Below, piece after piece: positions 28,893 to 40,338 of a DNA stretch of 64,000 nt (position 1 is the first letter of the stretch; every line of letters begins with the position of its first letter). The stretch comes from Thalassoroseus pseudoceratinae. Lineage in GTDB: Bacteria > Planctomycetota > Planctomycetia > Planctomycetales > Planctomycetaceae. Where the stretch lies: contig NZ_JAALXT010000004.1 of the NCBI RefSeq assembly GCF_011634775.1, forward strand, positions 682,001-746,000, written 5' to 3'. The notes beneath the pieces are model-generated. The model did not search any database. It was not told where the DNA came from and saw only the letters and a list, made by a program, of their open reading frames with translations. The position numbers were made by a program, and so were the translations under genes.

Positions 28893-30152
28893 ATGGAACG
28901 AGTCATTGAGCCCTCAACCGTGGAACTCGATCGGTTACGGTATCGACGATTGTTCCCATGGATTCACCTGACCCGTGCCTTCCGGATTGCACTCGATTTT
29001 CGCAAGCTACTGCTTGGCGGACTGGCCCTCCTGCTTTTGTCGCTCGGGCAACAGGCAATCGTGCATTTGCCGATCGGTCCCCCCGATGGCATGCCGAACG
29101 TCTCGGCGGTGGAATTCACCCCCACAATCCCGGTGACTGGTCTCGGAAACCCGGCGACTTGGTTCACAAGCTGGCCGATTTTAGTCTCGCCGTTGCAGTC
29201 GATCTGGAAACCGGCCGCGATGTTGCTTCAACCGGAACTGACCTGGACGGAAGCCATAGTGGCATTGGCCCTGCTCCTCTGGGCAGTTCTTGTCTGGTCG
29301 TTTTTCGCAACGATGATCACACGAATGGCGGCCGTGCAGTTTGCGCGAGATGAAAAGATCTCCCTCAATCAAGCAGCACGGTTTGCCATCGCCCGATTCT
29401 TGCAGGTCTTTTCTTCCCCCCTGCTTCCAATCGGGTTCATTTTCGGATTTTGGATTCTGCTGTTTTGTGGTGGAATCATCGGCCGCATCCCGGCAGTTGG
29501 GCCGGTTCTGGTCGGCGTCTTCTGGGGAATTGCCCTCGTGTGCGGGCTCGCAATGACGCTGCTTCTGATCGGTCTTGCCGTTGGTTGGCCAATCATGATC
29601 GCCACCGTCAGCACTCAGGGCACCGATGGATTCGACGGGTTTAGCCGTTCCTTTGACTACGTGTTCAGCCGGCCAATCCACTTTGCGTGGTTTACAGTCG
29701 TTTCAATCGGCCTCGGTGTGCTGAGTTTGGCTTTGGTTTCTGTCGGGGCATTGCTCATCTTGTATTTGGCGTCCTGGCCAATCACGCGGGGAATGGGTGG
29801 TTCCGATCTCGTGACCTGGAACACGATCTTTGAACTATTCACCTCGAAAGGCTTTCCCAGCCCACAATACCCTGCAGTGATGGCCCTCACGATTTGGCTG
29901 CGGGCTTTTGGACTATTGGTGGCGGGGTTCGTGCCAAGTTACTTCTGGACATCCAGCACAATCATGTTCTTCTTGCTGCGACAAAGTACGGACGCCAATG
30001 AACTGACGGAAGTCTGGATGCCACTCGATGACGAGGACGACGAGAACCTCATCCGCTTGGCTGGAGTGGCCGCGACTGATCACCCGGTCAGCGAACGTCC
30101 CGTTCATCCGGAAGGAAGCAGCACTCCCGATCCTGGAGAGAACAACGAGTAA
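28893..30152 (+). CDS. Multi-spanning membrane protein, unknown function
   Basis: A 419-residue integral membrane protein with about six strong helices. Examples are LLLGGLALLLLSLGQQAIV, VALALLLWAVLVWSFFATMI, PIGFIFGFWILLFCGGIIG and VSIGLGVLSLALVSVGALLI. An amphipathic region DEKISLNQAARFAIARFLQV lies between helices. The C-terminal 60 residues are soluble and acidic. A conserved-looking FDGFSRSFDYVFSRPIHF precedes one helix. The overall look is of a DUF4013- or YIP-like envelope protein, but no family is certain. The ATG at 28893 was taken as start because the upstream part of the frame is not protein-like. Confidence 0.65.
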   Translation: MERVIEPSTVELDRLRYRRLFPWIHLTRAFRIALDFRKLLLGGLALLLLSLGQQAIVHLPIGPPDGMPNVSAVEFTPTIPVTGLGNPATWFTSWPILVSPLQSIWKPAAMLLQPELTWTEAIVALALLLWAVLVWSFFATMITRMAAVQFARDEKISLNQAARFAIARFLQVFSSPLLPIGFIFGFWILLFCGGIIGRIPAVGPVLVGVFWGIALVCGLAMTLLLIGLAVGWPIMIATVSTQGTDGFDGFSRSFDYVFSRPIHFAWFTVVSIGLGVLSLALVSVGALLILYLASWPITRGMGGSDLVTWNTIFELFTSKGFPSPQYPAVMALTIWLRAFGLLVAGFVPSYFWTSSTIMFFLLRQSTDANELTEVWMPLDDEDDENLIRLAGVAATDHPVSERPVHPEGSSTPDPGENNE

Positions 30153-30172
30153 GAACACAAACCGCGAGTGGC

Positions 30173-30192
30173 TCGGACCGGCAACGGTCCGA
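30173..30192. terminator. GNRA-capped hairpin between convergent genes
   Basis: An 8-bp perfect stem (30173-30180 with 30185-30192) closed by a GCAA tetraloop lies between two convergent genes. No T-run follows on either strand, so a terminator role is plausible but unproven. Confidence 0.4.
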
Positions 30193-30245
30193 CTGCAGCG
30201 GGTCTGTCTCGTGCCAAACGCGGAGACGGTAAACGGTGATATCGT

Positions 30246-31379
30246 CTAAGAGATTTCTGTGGGACGATCGTCGTCCATCAGATTGCCGATGTCCGTCAGC
30301 GTTGTTTCACTCTCGATGCCCTGCTGATCGAACACGGGCGGTTGGATAGCGGTTTCGCCGTCGTCAAACGGTGCATTGTCGCCATCCGCCTGGTTGGCGG
30401 CCTCCATGGAATCCACGGATTCGCCATCTTCAAGCAGCCGGTAGACAACACCCGTATCAACCTGCTCAAACCCGGCGGATTTCAGCGTGGCCATCGCAGC
30501 GGAGTTTGTCTCACTGGCATGAGCCTCCACGCGAGTCACCATTTCTTCCCGCATCCGGCGACAAACTTCGACCAAGAGTGCCTGACCATAACCTTGTTGC
30601 CGTTCCGAGTCGGCAACTTCCAGGTTCGTCAGACCGATCGCACGTTCTTGCCAACGATCCAAATAGAGATCGAGTCCAAGAACAGTCACTTCAGCGACAG
30701 GGACATTATCCCCGCGACCGACGAGGTGAAACCGCACTGTGTCGAGACGACCAAGCCGCGTGATCCACCACCAATCAAGTGGTTGCCGTTGGTAGGCGAT
30801 CGCGAGCTGGGTCTTTCGCCGCACACCTGCCAAACGCATATTGACCGGATCGGTCTTGTTGCACAAATCCCTTTGGAAAATCGCGTGTCGTTCAAACGGA
30901 GCGTAACCGACGGACCGAAAGAAGGGGTCGGCAGCAGAATCGGAAAGCAGAAAACCCGATGGTTGACTGCCACCGTACATCCCGAAGTAAAATGAGTCGA
31001 GCGGTTCCGCTTGACCGGCGAAGATGGTCGCAGCACCGCGATCTCGCAGATAAGCTTCCGCTTTCCGCACGAGTTCACGACCAATCCCTTGGCGACGAAA
31101 GTCCGGGTGGACCAACACCATGCAGATCACACCGGTTTGCTGATCCAGGTTGGTTTGGTCCTCATTCACACCGAAACCAGCGTGAACCATGCCAACGACG
31201 TTTTCTTCTTCACAAGCGAGGATCAGCCCCGCACGGTCGAAGTAAGGTTGGGCAAAGTTCAAGTATTCGAACGCATCGGTCCTGAGATTTCCGGCGGCAC
31301 CGCGACCCAAACCGCTGTTTTCCCATAACTCGGCGACCTGTGGTGGGTCACCGTTTTGGAACGTTCGATACTCAATCAC
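30246..31379 (-). CDS. Tandem GNAT-family acetyltransferase
   Basis: GNAT enzymes transfer an acetyl group from acetyl-CoA to an amine. The 377-residue chain has two GNAT halves. The first is complete: the acetyl-CoA loop MVLVHPDFRRQGIGRELVRK lies at about residues 86-105, followed by LRDRGAATIFAGQAEPLDSF. The second half has the same loop in weaker form (LEVADSERQQGYGQALLVEV) and ends with ASETNSAAMATLKSAGFEQV. Tandem GNAT architecture is known from mycothiol synthase and from many uncharacterised proteins. The last 55 residues are acidic and disordered. The GTG at 31379 was chosen because the family start (EYRTFQNGD) follows at once and GGAAGG lies about ten bases before it; a TTG at 31406 is an alternative. 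Substrate unknown. Confidence 0.82.
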   Translation of the reverse strand: MIEYRTFQNGDPPQVAELWENSGLGRGAAGNLRTDAFEYLNFAQPYFDRAGLILACEEENVVGMVHAGFGVNEDQTNLDQQTGVICMVLVHPDFRRQGIGRELVRKAEAYLRDRGAATIFAGQAEPLDSFYFGMYGGSQPSGFLLSDSAADPFFRSVGYAPFERHAIFQRDLCNKTDPVNMRLAGVRRKTQLAIAYQRQPLDWWWITRLGRLDTVRFHLVGRGDNVPVAEVTVLGLDLYLDRWQERAIGLTNLEVADSERQQGYGQALLVEVCRRMREEMVTRVEAHASETNSAAMATLKSAGFEQVDTGVVYRLLEDGESVDSMEAANQADGDNAPFDDGETAIQPPVFDQQGIESETTLTDIGNLMDDDRPTEIS

Positions 31380-31662
31380 GAAGCTGACGCCTTCCGCAAA
31401 GTGCAAACGCCGTTCAGATGAACCACCAACCGTGGGACGGGGACGTCAATCACCCGATATCTCATCACCAAAGGCCCATTGTAACAAATCGACGCGCGGA
31501 CACGTTCCGGATTTCTTCAAACCCATCAGAAGAACGACATTTTTGAAACAGCGACTTCGTCAGCAAGTTCGAATCTCGGTCAATTTCCCGCCAATGAGCG
31601 TGGACGATATTGCTCGGACGATTGGAATCGAGCTGCCACGCTGCATTGCCTGGGCCAGAGAA

Positions 31663-32616
31663 TTAGAGAATCGATCGTGCGGCTTCGACGATGTTTCCTG
31701 CCGTCAAACCGTATTTTTCCAACAAACCATCCGGGTCGCCACTTTCGGCGTACTGGTCGCCGACGTTGACGAAGCTCATGGGCACAGGTCGCGTGCGAGC
31801 TGTCACCATGGACACCGCGGAACCCAATCCACCGGCGGCGAGGTGTTCTTCGGCAACGACGATTCGACCGGTTTCCGTGGCCGCTTTGATGATTGCTTCT
31901 TCGTCAATCGGCTTGACCGTGTGCATGTCGATGACGCGAGCAGCAATTCCACTGTCTTTCAGGCTTTTCGCTGCATCCAACGCCATGCCGACCATCAGAC
32001 CGTTGGCGATGATGGTGATGTCGTCTCCGTCAGTGAGCTGAATCGACTTGCCGAATTGGAAATCGCAACCATCTGGGTAGACAACCGGAGCTTTCGGACG
32101 TCCCAAACGGAGATAAACCGGCCCGTTGTGCTCCAACATGGCCTTGGTCGCAGCTTGGGTGCTGACAGCATCGGTTGGAACGCAAACGGTCACACCGGGC
32201 AAGCAACTTGCCAAGGCGACGTCTTCGATCCCCATCTGCGAAGGACCGTCTTCGCCGATGGAAATCCCAGCGTGCGAACCAACAAGTTTGACGTTCAAGT
32301 TCGGGAACGCGACGGACATCCGAATTTGGTCGAACGCATTGTTCAGTAGAAAGCACGCAAAGCTTGCGACCACAGCGGTTTTGCCCTGTGCTGCCAACCC
32401 GCCAGCCACACTGACCATGTTACTTTCAGCAATACCGACGTTGAACGATCGGTTCGGGAACTTCTGCGCGAACCATTCCGTTCGGGTCGAGTTTCCAACA
32501 TCGCCGTCGACCGTCACTACTTCCGGGAACTGGTCGCCCAAGTCTCGCAACGCCTCGCCGAAGGCATCGCGGGTGGCCTGCCCCATTTTCAACCCACTAA
32601 TTTCACCAATTGCCAT
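31663..32616 (-). CDS. Transketolase, C-terminal subunit
   Basis: Transketolase moves two-carbon units between sugar phosphates using thiamine diphosphate. Here it is split into two genes. This 317-residue subunit carries the pyrimidine-binding and C-terminal domains. It has VVTVDGDVGNSTRTEWFAQK, then FNVGIAESNMVSVAGGLAAQ with the catalytic Glu that activates the cofactor, SFACFLLNNAFDQIRMSVAF, and the C-terminal AEEHLAAGGLGSAVSMV. The N-terminal subunit is encoded 92 bases upstream. 1-Deoxyxylulose-5-phosphate synthase is related, but it is one long chain and has different motifs. The ATG at 32616 gives a normal family start. Confidence 0.93.
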   Translation of the reverse strand: MAIGEISGLKMGQATRDAFGEALRDLGDQFPEVVTVDGDVGNSTRTEWFAQKFPNRSFNVGIAESNMVSVAGGLAAQGKTAVVASFACFLLNNAFDQIRMSVAFPNLNVKLVGSHAGISIGEDGPSQMGIEDVALASCLPGVTVCVPTDAVSTQAATKAMLEHNGPVYLRLGRPKAPVVYPDGCDFQFGKSIQLTDGDDITIIANGLMVGMALDAAKSLKDSGIAARVIDMHTVKPIDEEAIIKAATETGRIVVAEEHLAAGGLGSAVSMVTARTRPVPMSFVNVGDQYAESGDPDGLLEKYGLTAGNIVEAARSIL

Positions 32617-32708
32617 GGTGGGATCTCACTCTTGTAATCTAAATGTCTTGTGAACGAAGGAATGCGACTGTCACAACATCCGCGTGTTTCCGCTTGACTG
32701 CACTGTCT

Positions 32709-33551
32709 TTAGGACAGCATTGCCAAGGCTTTTTCGGCCATTTCCGGTGGCAGCGGTTTGCCGTGGAAGTTCGTGTCGCCAGCTTCTTCGAGTAGCGGCA
32801 GAATCCCGAAGCCTTTTTGCGTTTCAGAAACAATGCAGGTAGGCCGATCGGTCACGGTTTTTGCCGTTTCCAGGGCTTTGACGACGGCTTCCATATCGTT
32901 GCCGGGAATCGTCTGCACATGCCAACCGAACGCTTCAACCTTTGAGGCGAACGGTTTTTGATCGAGCACGTCTTTGGTGGCACCGGTTTGTTGGTAGCCG
33001 TTTTGATCGATAATCGCGGTCAGGTTGCCGGTGCCGTACTTCTGAGCGGCAGCCATGGCTTCCCAGACCTGTCCTTCGCCCATTTCGCCATCGCCGATCA
33101 TGACGTAAACTTGCGAATCGAGGTTGTCCATTTTGCAGCCGAGCGCCACGCCCAAGCCGATCGACAACCCTTGTCCGAGCGAACCGGTGGAAGCTTCGAT
33201 GCCGGGCATCCGCTTCATGTTCGGGTGGCCTTCGAACTTACTGCCGAGTTTTCGCAGCGTCATGGTGTCTTCGACGGGGAAGTACCCCCGCTCTGCCATG
33301 GCCGCATACAAGACGGGCACTGCATGGCCTTTGCTCATGATGAACCGGTCACGAGCTGGGTCCGTTGGGTTGTCCGGGTCCACGCGGAGGAAGCCGCCGA
33401 AGTACAACGCCGTGACCACTTCCGTCGCCGAAAGGCTACTGGAAGGGTGACCGCTCCCGGCTTCTGTTGTCATCCGAATAATTTCTTTGCGGATGTCCAA
33501 CGCTTTGGATTTTAGATCGTCAAGAGATAGTTGTGTCGCTGTAACACCCAC
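32709..33551 (-). CDS. Transketolase, N-terminal subunit
   Basis: This 280-residue subunit holds the diphosphate-binding domain. It shows RMTTEAGSGHPSSSLSATEV near the start, DRFIMSKGHAVPVLYAAMA, GIEASTGSLGQGLSIGLGVA, and the thiamine-diphosphate motif MIGDGEMGEGQVWEAMAAA with IIDQNGYQQTG after it. The start is GTG at 33551 with AAGGA six bases upstream. The gene is followed by the C-terminal subunit after 92 bases, so both are expected from one transcript. The split form is common in archaea and in several bacterial phyla. It would act in the pentose phosphate pathway together with rpiB found at 19.3 kb. Confidence 0.93.
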   Translation of the reverse strand: MGVTATQLSLDDLKSKALDIRKEIIRMTTEAGSGHPSSSLSATEVVTALYFGGFLRVDPDNPTDPARDRFIMSKGHAVPVLYAAMAERGYFPVEDTMTLRKLGSKFEGHPNMKRMPGIEASTGSLGQGLSIGLGVALGCKMDNLDSQVYVMIGDGEMGEGQVWEAMAAAQKYGTGNLTAIIDQNGYQQTGATKDVLDQKPFASKVEAFGWHVQTIPGNDMEAVVKALETAKTVTDRPTCIVSETQKGFGILPLLEEAGDTNFHGKPLPPEMAEKALAMLS

Positions 33552-33804
33552 GTTCGGTCCTTTGGATCGAGTCAGCTACAGAAATGGTTATCGCGAATGC
33601 CAGTTTTCAGAGAAAAGCGGCCGACGGATTGCCGTCTTCGCGACCGTCTCAACATGCTAACGACCCCGGTTCCGACTCGCAAGCAGCGCAAGCGGGGTTT
33701 GTCGCGCCCGTTCCCGAGATTCCCTGCACCGAGACTTGCCGATCAGGAACCGAATGCGTGAAAATGAGCAAAGATGCCGACCCCCGAATCATCGGAGTCC
33801 CCAC

Positions 33805-34640
<836 letters not shown>

Positions 34641-34664
34641 TCGTCGCGATTGACACACCCGCGA

Positions 34665-37600
34665 TCACGAAACCGCAACGAATTCTTCTTCCGGTTCGGA
34701 TTCGCTGACGGCTTCTTCGGATTCCTTTTTGCCAGTGACGAGGTAACGCAGATCGAAGAAGACCATGTTCAAACACGGTACAATGATCAGCGTTAGAGCG
34801 GTGGCGAACATCAGGCCGAAGGTGAGTGTGACCGCCATTGGAATCAGGAATTTCGCCTGAAAACTCGTCTCGAACATCAACGGCGTGAGCCCGGCAACGG
34901 TCGTGGCGGTGGTCAGAAGAATCGCTCGCAAGCGGAGCTTCGCACCTTGCACGTTGGCTTCAAATTCCTCAATGCCACTGCGAATCCGACTATTGATAAA
35001 GTCGACAAGCACGAGTGAATCGTTCACAAGAATGCCTGACAACGCGACCATACCGATGAGGCTCAAAATTGTGACGGGGTTGTCGGTGACCCAATGTCCG
35101 ATCACGGCTCCGAAGAAACCGAACGGAATCGCACTCATCACAACGAACGGTTGTGCGTAGGACCGAAACAAACCGGCCAACAACATAAAGATCAGCAGCA
35201 AAGCAACGGGAAACGCGATTCGCAAGCTCGAAAATGATTTGCTCATTTCTTCGGCTTGTCCCAGGAATTCAACACGAACGTCCGGATGGGTTTTGGCAAG
35301 CTCGGGTAGGAATTCGGCTCTTAAACCGGCGAGCACTTCTTGCGATTTGATCTTCGCCGGGTCGACATCGCCGAACACGCTGATGGCTCGTTGCTGCTGA
35401 GCGCGACTAATGGATGCGTAACTCTGATCTTCGGTGACATTCGCGACTTCCGAAAGCGGAATCCATTTCCGATCCAACGGGGTGGCTCCGACGGGAATCC
35501 ACATCGACTCGATATTGTAAACGCTTTGGCGGAATTGCTCGGGATACCGCACCATGATCTTGACATCTTCCCGATTTCGGGTCAGCCGGCGGGCTTCGCG
35601 ACCGTAAACCGCCGACCGCACATGCATCCCAAGTTGCCCGACGGTCACACCGGTCGGTTCGGCGGATGGTTTCAGACGCAGACGCACTTCCCGCAAGCCA
35701 CGGTCGTGGTTGTCATCCAAGTCTTCCACGCCATCGTATTTCGACAACGCCGCCTTGAGTTCATCCGCCGCGACCACAAGTTCATCGAGATTACTCCCAC
35801 TCAGGCGAATTTCCAAATCCTTCCCGCCCGGACCACCGCTCTGAGCTTCCCAGGCGACGGAATTTACGCCCGGCAACTTCGCGGAAACCGCCCGCAGTTC
35901 CACCAGAATTTCCGTGCTAGATCGCATGCCGAGCTCGTCCCGTTCGTCGGACGGTTTGAGCTCAACGACGATTTGCCCCAAGTGGGACTGATCACTCGTG
36001 CCGACCGCCCCTGCTCCACCGAAGTCGTATTGTCGAGCGACGATCATCTGCACGGAGTCCACTTCCGGCAACGCGACGGTGGCATCACTGAGAGCTTGCA
36101 ACCGGGCTTTCACCACCTCGGCGTTGGTGCCGACGGGCATTTCCATTTGCGCGATGAGGGTTTCGCTGTCCATCTTTTGAATGAACTCAAACGGCACGAT
36201 ATTCCCAATCACCAATCCCCCGGCGATCAACAATAACGAAAACGCCGTCGTCAGCGTGACGTATCGCCATCGCATGGTGAATCGCAGCAGCCGTTCATAT
36301 TGCCCAGCCAACCAACCGTGCAGGAAGGCATCTCGAGAGTGCTGAAACCTTGCCCAGCGGGATTCATGTTCGACATCCGCCGCTGATTTCTTTTTCGGCG
36401 AGGGCAGATGGCACAAGTGAGCCGGCAAAATCACCAGGGCTTCCAACAACGAAACCGACAACGCCGCCAGCACGACCAACGGCAACTCGCCCATGAAGTC
36501 ACCGATTTGCCCCTTAATGAACAACAACGGACTGAAGGCCGCAATCGTGGTGGTGACGGCGATAATCACCGGCCACATTACCTCTTCCGTGCCGTGCACC
36601 GCCGCCCGCATGGCGGGCATCCCCTCCTCGACGTGACGGTAAATGTTCTCACCGATGACGATGGCATCGTCGACGATAATTCCCAGCACGATGATCAATC
36701 CGAACATCGAAAGCAGATTGATCGAAACTCCCAGCCAACCCATTACGATGAACGTGCCGAGAAACGACACCGGCAAACCGACCGCCGCCCAAAACGCAAC
36801 CCGCCAGTTCAGAAAGAGCATCAGCGAAATCAACACCAACAGCAGCCCGCTTTGCCCGTTTCGCAGCATCAAATCCAATCGACCTTCGACGAAGCGAGCC
36901 AAATTGTTGTGCATGGCGAGTTGGTAGGAATGTCGAAACGGATTCTGCTTGCTGCGTTCGTAGTACTCGACGGGGTCCGGTTTGCCGCTGATCTTGTTGA
37001 TGATCGGTCCCAGCGACGCCTTCACCAACAGGAACGGCTTGCTGTACCACGGTGCGGCGTATGCTTCGTCATAACCATACGGATCGAACGGCAACCCCTG
37101 CTTACCTTTAACGTACCCCCGCACCAAGTTGGCAATTTGAATGGCGTCCTGCGTGGAGTTCTTGAAGACCGTACATTCGACGGCCGGGTAACTGTTGAAG
37201 TAACTTTCCAAGTCTGTCTCGATAAACTCGTCCCGCACGATCGCGAGATCGCTCACCGTGAGACTCCGACCATCCGGCATCGTGCGGACGACGATATCTT
37301 CCAGCTCGAACCCCTGGCTTTCCTCCCCAAGTGTTCGCACGGAGATATTCGCCCGATCGCCTTTGAGCCGTCCCCCCGAAACATCCAAGTTTGTGCGGCG
37401 GATGGCATCGGCGACTTCATCAAAGGTGACGTTGTATTCCAGCAATCGTTCCGGCCGAATTTCCACGCTGATTTCATCATCGCGTGTGCCTGTGATGCTC
37501 ACGTTTGTGATGCCGGGCAGCAGTAACAAGTCGTCCCGCATCTCCCGAGCGGCTCGCTTCAAACCGGCCTCGTCGCCACTACCGAAAATCGCCACACTGA

Positions 37601-38012
37601 TCACCGGCAACATCGGCTCGAGTTTTCGGATCGTGATCTGCTCGATCTCGTCCGGCAAATCCTCGATCGCATCGACTTGGTTTTTCACTTCCTGCAAGAC
37701 GGGGTTGATGTCGTTCACATCGTTGAACAACGTCACGGTGGTGCTGGAGAAACCTTCGGTCACGGTTGAGTCGATCTTCTCGATCTCGTCGATCTCCCGC
37801 AGAGATTCCTCGATCTTGATGGTGACGGCTTTTTCGAGTTCTTGTGGCGATTCGGCCGGGTAGACCACCGCGATGGACAGTTTGTCCGGCCGGCTTTCGG
37901 GAAACATCTCCCGCACGAGCGTCACCGCGAAGACGCCGCCACCTATCAGGACCACAAGCATCAGCATGTTGACCAACACGCGGTTTTCGACGCTAAATTT
38001 CGGCAATGACAT
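34665..38012 (-). CDS. RND-family efflux pump, inner-membrane permease (HAE1/AcrB-like)
   Basis: A proton-driven inner-membrane exporter of 1,115 residues, related to AcrB and MdtB. It has the RND duplication: two sets of six helices and two large periplasmic loops. TM1 is [22 protein letters not shown]4 carries the proton-relay Asp pair in [20 protein letters not shown], and the second half shows [20 protein letters not shown]. An unusual stretch of about 90 residues before TM2 (from [20 protein letters not shown] on) is rich in Tyr and Pro and is not present in AcrB. No membrane-fusion protein or outer-membrane channel gene is adjacent, so partners must lie elsewhere. The ATG at 38012 gives the normal start ([13 protein letters not shown]). 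Confidence 0.9.
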   Translation of the reverse strand: MSLPKFSVENRVLVNMLMLVVLIGGGVFAVTLVREMFPESRPDKLSIAVVYPAESPQELEKAVTIKIEESLREIDEIEKIDSTVTEGFSSTTVTLFNDVNDINPVLQEVKNQVDAIEDLPDEIEQITIRKLEPMLPVISVAIFGSGDEAGLKRAAREMRDDLLLLPGITNVSITGTRDDEISVEIRPERLLEYNVTFDEVADAIRRTNLDVSGGRLKGDRANISVRTLGEESQGFELEDIVVRTMPDGRSLTVSDLAIVRDEFIETDLESYFNSYPAVECTVFKNSTQDAIQIANLVRGYVKGKQGLPFDPYGYDEAYAAPWYSKPFLLVKASLGPIINKISGKPDPVEYYERSKQNPFRHSYQLAMHNNLARFVEGRLDLMLRNGQSGLLLVLISLMLFLNWRVAFWAAVGLPVSFLGTFIVMGWLGVSINLLSMFGLIIVLGIIVDDAIVIGENIYRHVEEGMPAMRAAVHGTEEVMWPVIIAVTTTIAAFSPLLFIKGQIGDFMGELPLVVLAALSVSLLEALVILPAHLCHLPSPKKKSAADVEHESRWARFQHSRDAFLHGWLAGQYERLLRFTMRWRYVTLTTAFSLLLIAGGLVIGNIVPFEFIQKMDSETLIAQMEMPVGTNAEVVKARLQALSDATVALPEVDSVQMIVARQYDFGGAGAVGTSDQSHLGQIVVELKPSDERDELGMRSSTEILVELRAVSAKLPGVNSVAWEAQSGGPGGKDLEIRLSGSNLDELVVAADELKAALSKYDGVEDLDDNHDRGLREVRLRLKPSAEPTGVTVGQLGMHVRSAVYGREARRLTRNREDVKIMVRYPEQFRQSVYNIESMWIPVGATPLDRKWIPLSEVANVTEDQSYASISRAQQQRAISVFGDVDPAKIKSQEVLAGLRAEFLPELAKTHPDVRVEFLGQAEEMSKSFSSLRIAFPVALLLIFMLLAGLFRSYAQPFVVMSAIPFGFFGAVIGHWVTDNPVTILSLIGMVALSGILVNDSLVLVDFINSRIRSGIEEFEANVQGAKLRLRAILLTTATTVAGLTPLMFETSFQAKFLIPMAVTLTFGLMFATALTLIIVPCLNMVFFDLRYLVTGKKESEEAVSESEPEEEFVAVS

Positions 38013-38245
38013 GGACAGATGGTCTTCCCAAGTCGACACAGGAGAACAAAACGCACGCTCGCGTCTCAATCATATCTGGCAGGCAATCGCTTGAACAACG
38101 TCAAACATCCCCCAGATCCCATTGCGGAACAGATCGGCAATCCGTTGACAGCGAACACGCAGAGGGATAGCTTGTGGACATCTCATTCACTATTTCTTTG
38201 GAACCTACCCGCTCAACCTGGGTTCGTAGACACGAGAGTCGCGGC

Positions 38246-38980
38246 ATGTCGAACGCACCGCGGATCGAGACGATCGCCGATCGATTGGAACTCTGCCAAC
38301 AGCAAATTGGCTATCAATTTCGCGACCTCGCCTTGCTTCAACGGTGTCTGACCCACGCCTCCGCCGCCAATTCCCGCGAGGAATGCAACGAACGCTTGGA
38401 ATTTCTCGGGGATGCCATTCTCGGGGCCGTCGTTTGTGATTTGTTGTTCCAAATGTTCCCTGATGCCACCGAAGGCGAACTCACACGAATCAAATCCGCT
38501 GTCGTCAGTCGGCACACGTGTGCGATTGTCTGTGGCGAATTGAAACTCGAATCGTGCTTGATTTTGGGAAAAGGTCTGAGTGGTGGACAGCGGGTTCCCT
38601 CCTCAATTCGGGCAGCGGTGATTGAATCTCTAGTTGCCGGTGTCTACTTAGATGGTGGATACCCCGATGCGGTGGCGTTCGTTTCACGAATCATGAACCG
38701 TCAGATCGAACAAACCGGCCAACGCAGTCGCACACGAAACTTCAAAAGCCAACTGCAACAACTGGCTCAAAAGGATCTCGGCGAGACCCCCGTCTATCGG
38801 TTGCTGGACGAAAAAGGCCCCGACCATTCCAAATGCTTTGAGGTCTCAGCGATCATCGGCCAACAGGTGTTTCCACCCGCCTGGGGACCAACCAAGAAAG
38901 AGGCCGAGCAACAAGCGGCCTGCAACGCCCTGCACGATATCCAAAAAACCACTGAAGAAGCCGAGTCAGACGATTTCTAA
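38246..38980 (+). CDS. rnc: Ribonuclease III
   Basis: RNase III cleaves double-stranded RNA in rRNA processing and gene regulation. The 244-residue protein has the N-terminal catalytic domain with the signature [12 protein letters not shown] (Glu52 and Asp56 correspond to the metal ligands Glu40 and Asp44 of the Aquifex enzyme). A C-terminal dsRNA-binding domain starts near [16 protein letters not shown] and ends [17 protein letters not shown]. The third metal-ligand region, normally Ala-Asp-x2-Glu-Ala, reads [17 protein letters not shown]: the Glu is Glu127, but the place of the usual Asp is Ala124. The ATG at 38246 gives the normal start; an upstream start at 38174 would add 24 residues. 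Confidence 0.92.
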   Translation: MSNAPRIETIADRLELCQQQIGYQFRDLALLQRCLTHASAANSREECNERLEFLGDAILGAVVCDLLFQMFPDATEGELTRIKSAVVSRHTCAIVCGELKLESCLILGKGLSGGQRVPSSIRAAVIESLVAGVYLDGGYPDAVAFVSRIMNRQIEQTGQRSRTRNFKSQLQQLAQKDLGETPVYRLLDEKGPDHSKCFEVSAIIGQQVFPPAWGPTKKEAEQQAACNALHDIQKTTEEAESDDF

Positions 38981-39018
38981 CCGGCCTCCCCTCTCCTGAC
39001 GGTTCGCGAAACCCGTGC

Positions 39019-40338
39019 TTACCTCATCGCGCGGACCGAAGTTGCCAAGCGTTTCATCGCCTCGTCAATCCCCGCCGGGTCTTGCACACCAAAACTGAGT
39101 CGCATGTGATTTGTCGGCCGGTCGTCGCCGTTGGGATCGCCGGAGGCAAAACAAATCTCCCCCGGCACGTACATCATACCGGTCTCGTGCACCGTATGAT
39201 GGAAAAGCTCGCTGTCGAAGCCGGTCGCGATTTCCTCCGGCAACGACATCCACACGTACAGTCCGCCTTCCGGATGCATCCAATGCACTCCGGGAATGTC
39301 GGAAAAATACCGATCGGCAGCGGTCAGCATGGCATCACGTTTGACGCGATAGGCGTCACGGACGGACTCCACATGCGGACCGTACAAACCTTGCTCAAAT
39401 ACAGTTGCCAACAAGTGCTGATTGAAATTCGCCGACCCGAAGTCTTCATTTCCCTTTCGGACGCAAACTGCCTGATGCAAGTCCGCCGGCACGACTCCAA
39501 ACCCGACTCGCAGACCGGGCGAAAAACTCTTGGAGAACGTTCCGGCGTGAATCACGTGTTCGCCATCCGGATCCATATTCAACAAGCTCGTTTGCGGAGA
39601 ACCGTCGTAACGCAACTCGCGATACGCGGCGTCTTCGAGCACAAACAACCGATGCTCACGGGACCATCGCCGGGCAATTTCGAGAACCGCTTGCCGACGA
39701 TCGTCAGATAAACAGTATCCGCTCGGGTTCTCAAAATCGCTGACCAGATACACCAACTTCACGCGATCCAGTTCCCCAACACCTTTCAAGCGTTGAAGTT
39801 CCGATTCCAACGCCGCCGGTTGCATGCCATTTTCGTCGGTCGCTACGGGAATCGCCCGCGCTCCAACGCCATCAAGTACCCCAAGAAACACAAAATACGT
39901 CGGCGACGCCACCAAACAGATATCACCCGGATCAAACAACACTTCTGCCACCAATGACAGTAACTGCTGCGATCCCGTTGTCAGAACAAACCGATCGGTG
40001 CCCAATCGCGGATCATCCGGCGACATGCCCTCTCGATTCGCCAAGTGACTCACCAACTGTTTCCGCAGCCGCATAGCCCCGGATGTGGTTCCGTACTGCA
40101 ACGCCGTTCTCGCCAATGCATCGTCGGCCATCATGGCTTGAAAAGCGGATCGCGTCGTGGACACCGGCAGACTCCCCGGGTCAACCAATCCTGCCGCCAG
40201 CGAAATGACATCGGGGTTCTCAACACCCTGCTGCATCAAAAAACCGATCATCCCCTTGCTCGCCCAACGCCAACGCTGGCTAAGTTTCGCGGGGGGACTC
40301 GATGGATCACGCGGTTCGATGGTGGCCTTGTTAGTCAT
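39019..40338 (-). CDS. PLP-dependent aminotransferase, class I/II
   Basis: A fold-type I aminotransferase of 439 residues, close to the group containing 2-aminoadipate aminotransferase (LysN) and MocR-type catalytic domains without the regulator. It has VISLAAGLVDPGSLP, LQYGTTSGAMRLRKQLVSHL, VLTTGSQQLLSLVAEVLFDP, VYLVSDFENPSGYCLSDDRR, and HAGTFSKSFSPGLRVGFGVV with the PLP lysine. The C-terminus (MRLSFGVQDPAGIDEAMKRL) is also typical. The sequence FENPSG replaces the more usual NPtG with an extra acidic residue. The substrate is not determined; aromatic amino acids, 2-aminoadipate and branched-chain amino acids are all possible. The ATG at 40338 was chosen over an upstream in-frame start adding 22 residues. 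It is convergent with rnc. Confidence 0.88.
   Translation of the reverse strand: MTNKATIEPRDPSSPPAKLSQRWRWASKGMIGFLMQQGVENPDVISLAAGLVDPGSLPVSTTRSAFQAMMADDALARTALQYGTTSGAMRLRKQLVSHLANREGMSPDDPRLGTDRFVLTTGSQQLLSLVAEVLFDPGDICLVASPTYFVFLGVLDGVGARAIPVATDENGMQPAALESELQRLKGVGELDRVKLVYLVSDFENPSGYCLSDDRRQAVLEIARRWSREHRLFVLEDAAYRELRYDGSPQTSLLNMDPDGEHVIHAGTFSKSFSPGLRVGFGVVPADLHQAVCVRKGNEDFGSANFNQHLLATVFEQGLYGPHVESVRDAYRVKRDAMLTAADRYFSDIPGVHWMHPEGGLYVWMSLPEEIATGFDSELFHHTVHETGMMYVPGEICFASGDPNGDDRPTNHMRLSFGVQDPAGIDEAMKRLATSVRAMR

Noticed and set aside
31432-32349. A 305-codon open frame on the plus strand opposite the transketolase C-terminal gene
   Set aside because: The minus strand encodes a protein with all transketolase motifs. 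The plus-strand frame has no ribosome site, no domain and a shadow-like composition.
36408-37526. A 372-codon frame opposite the RND pump
   Set aside because: It is rich in Arg, His and Gln, which is typical of antisense shadows, and the RND gene on the other strand is clear.
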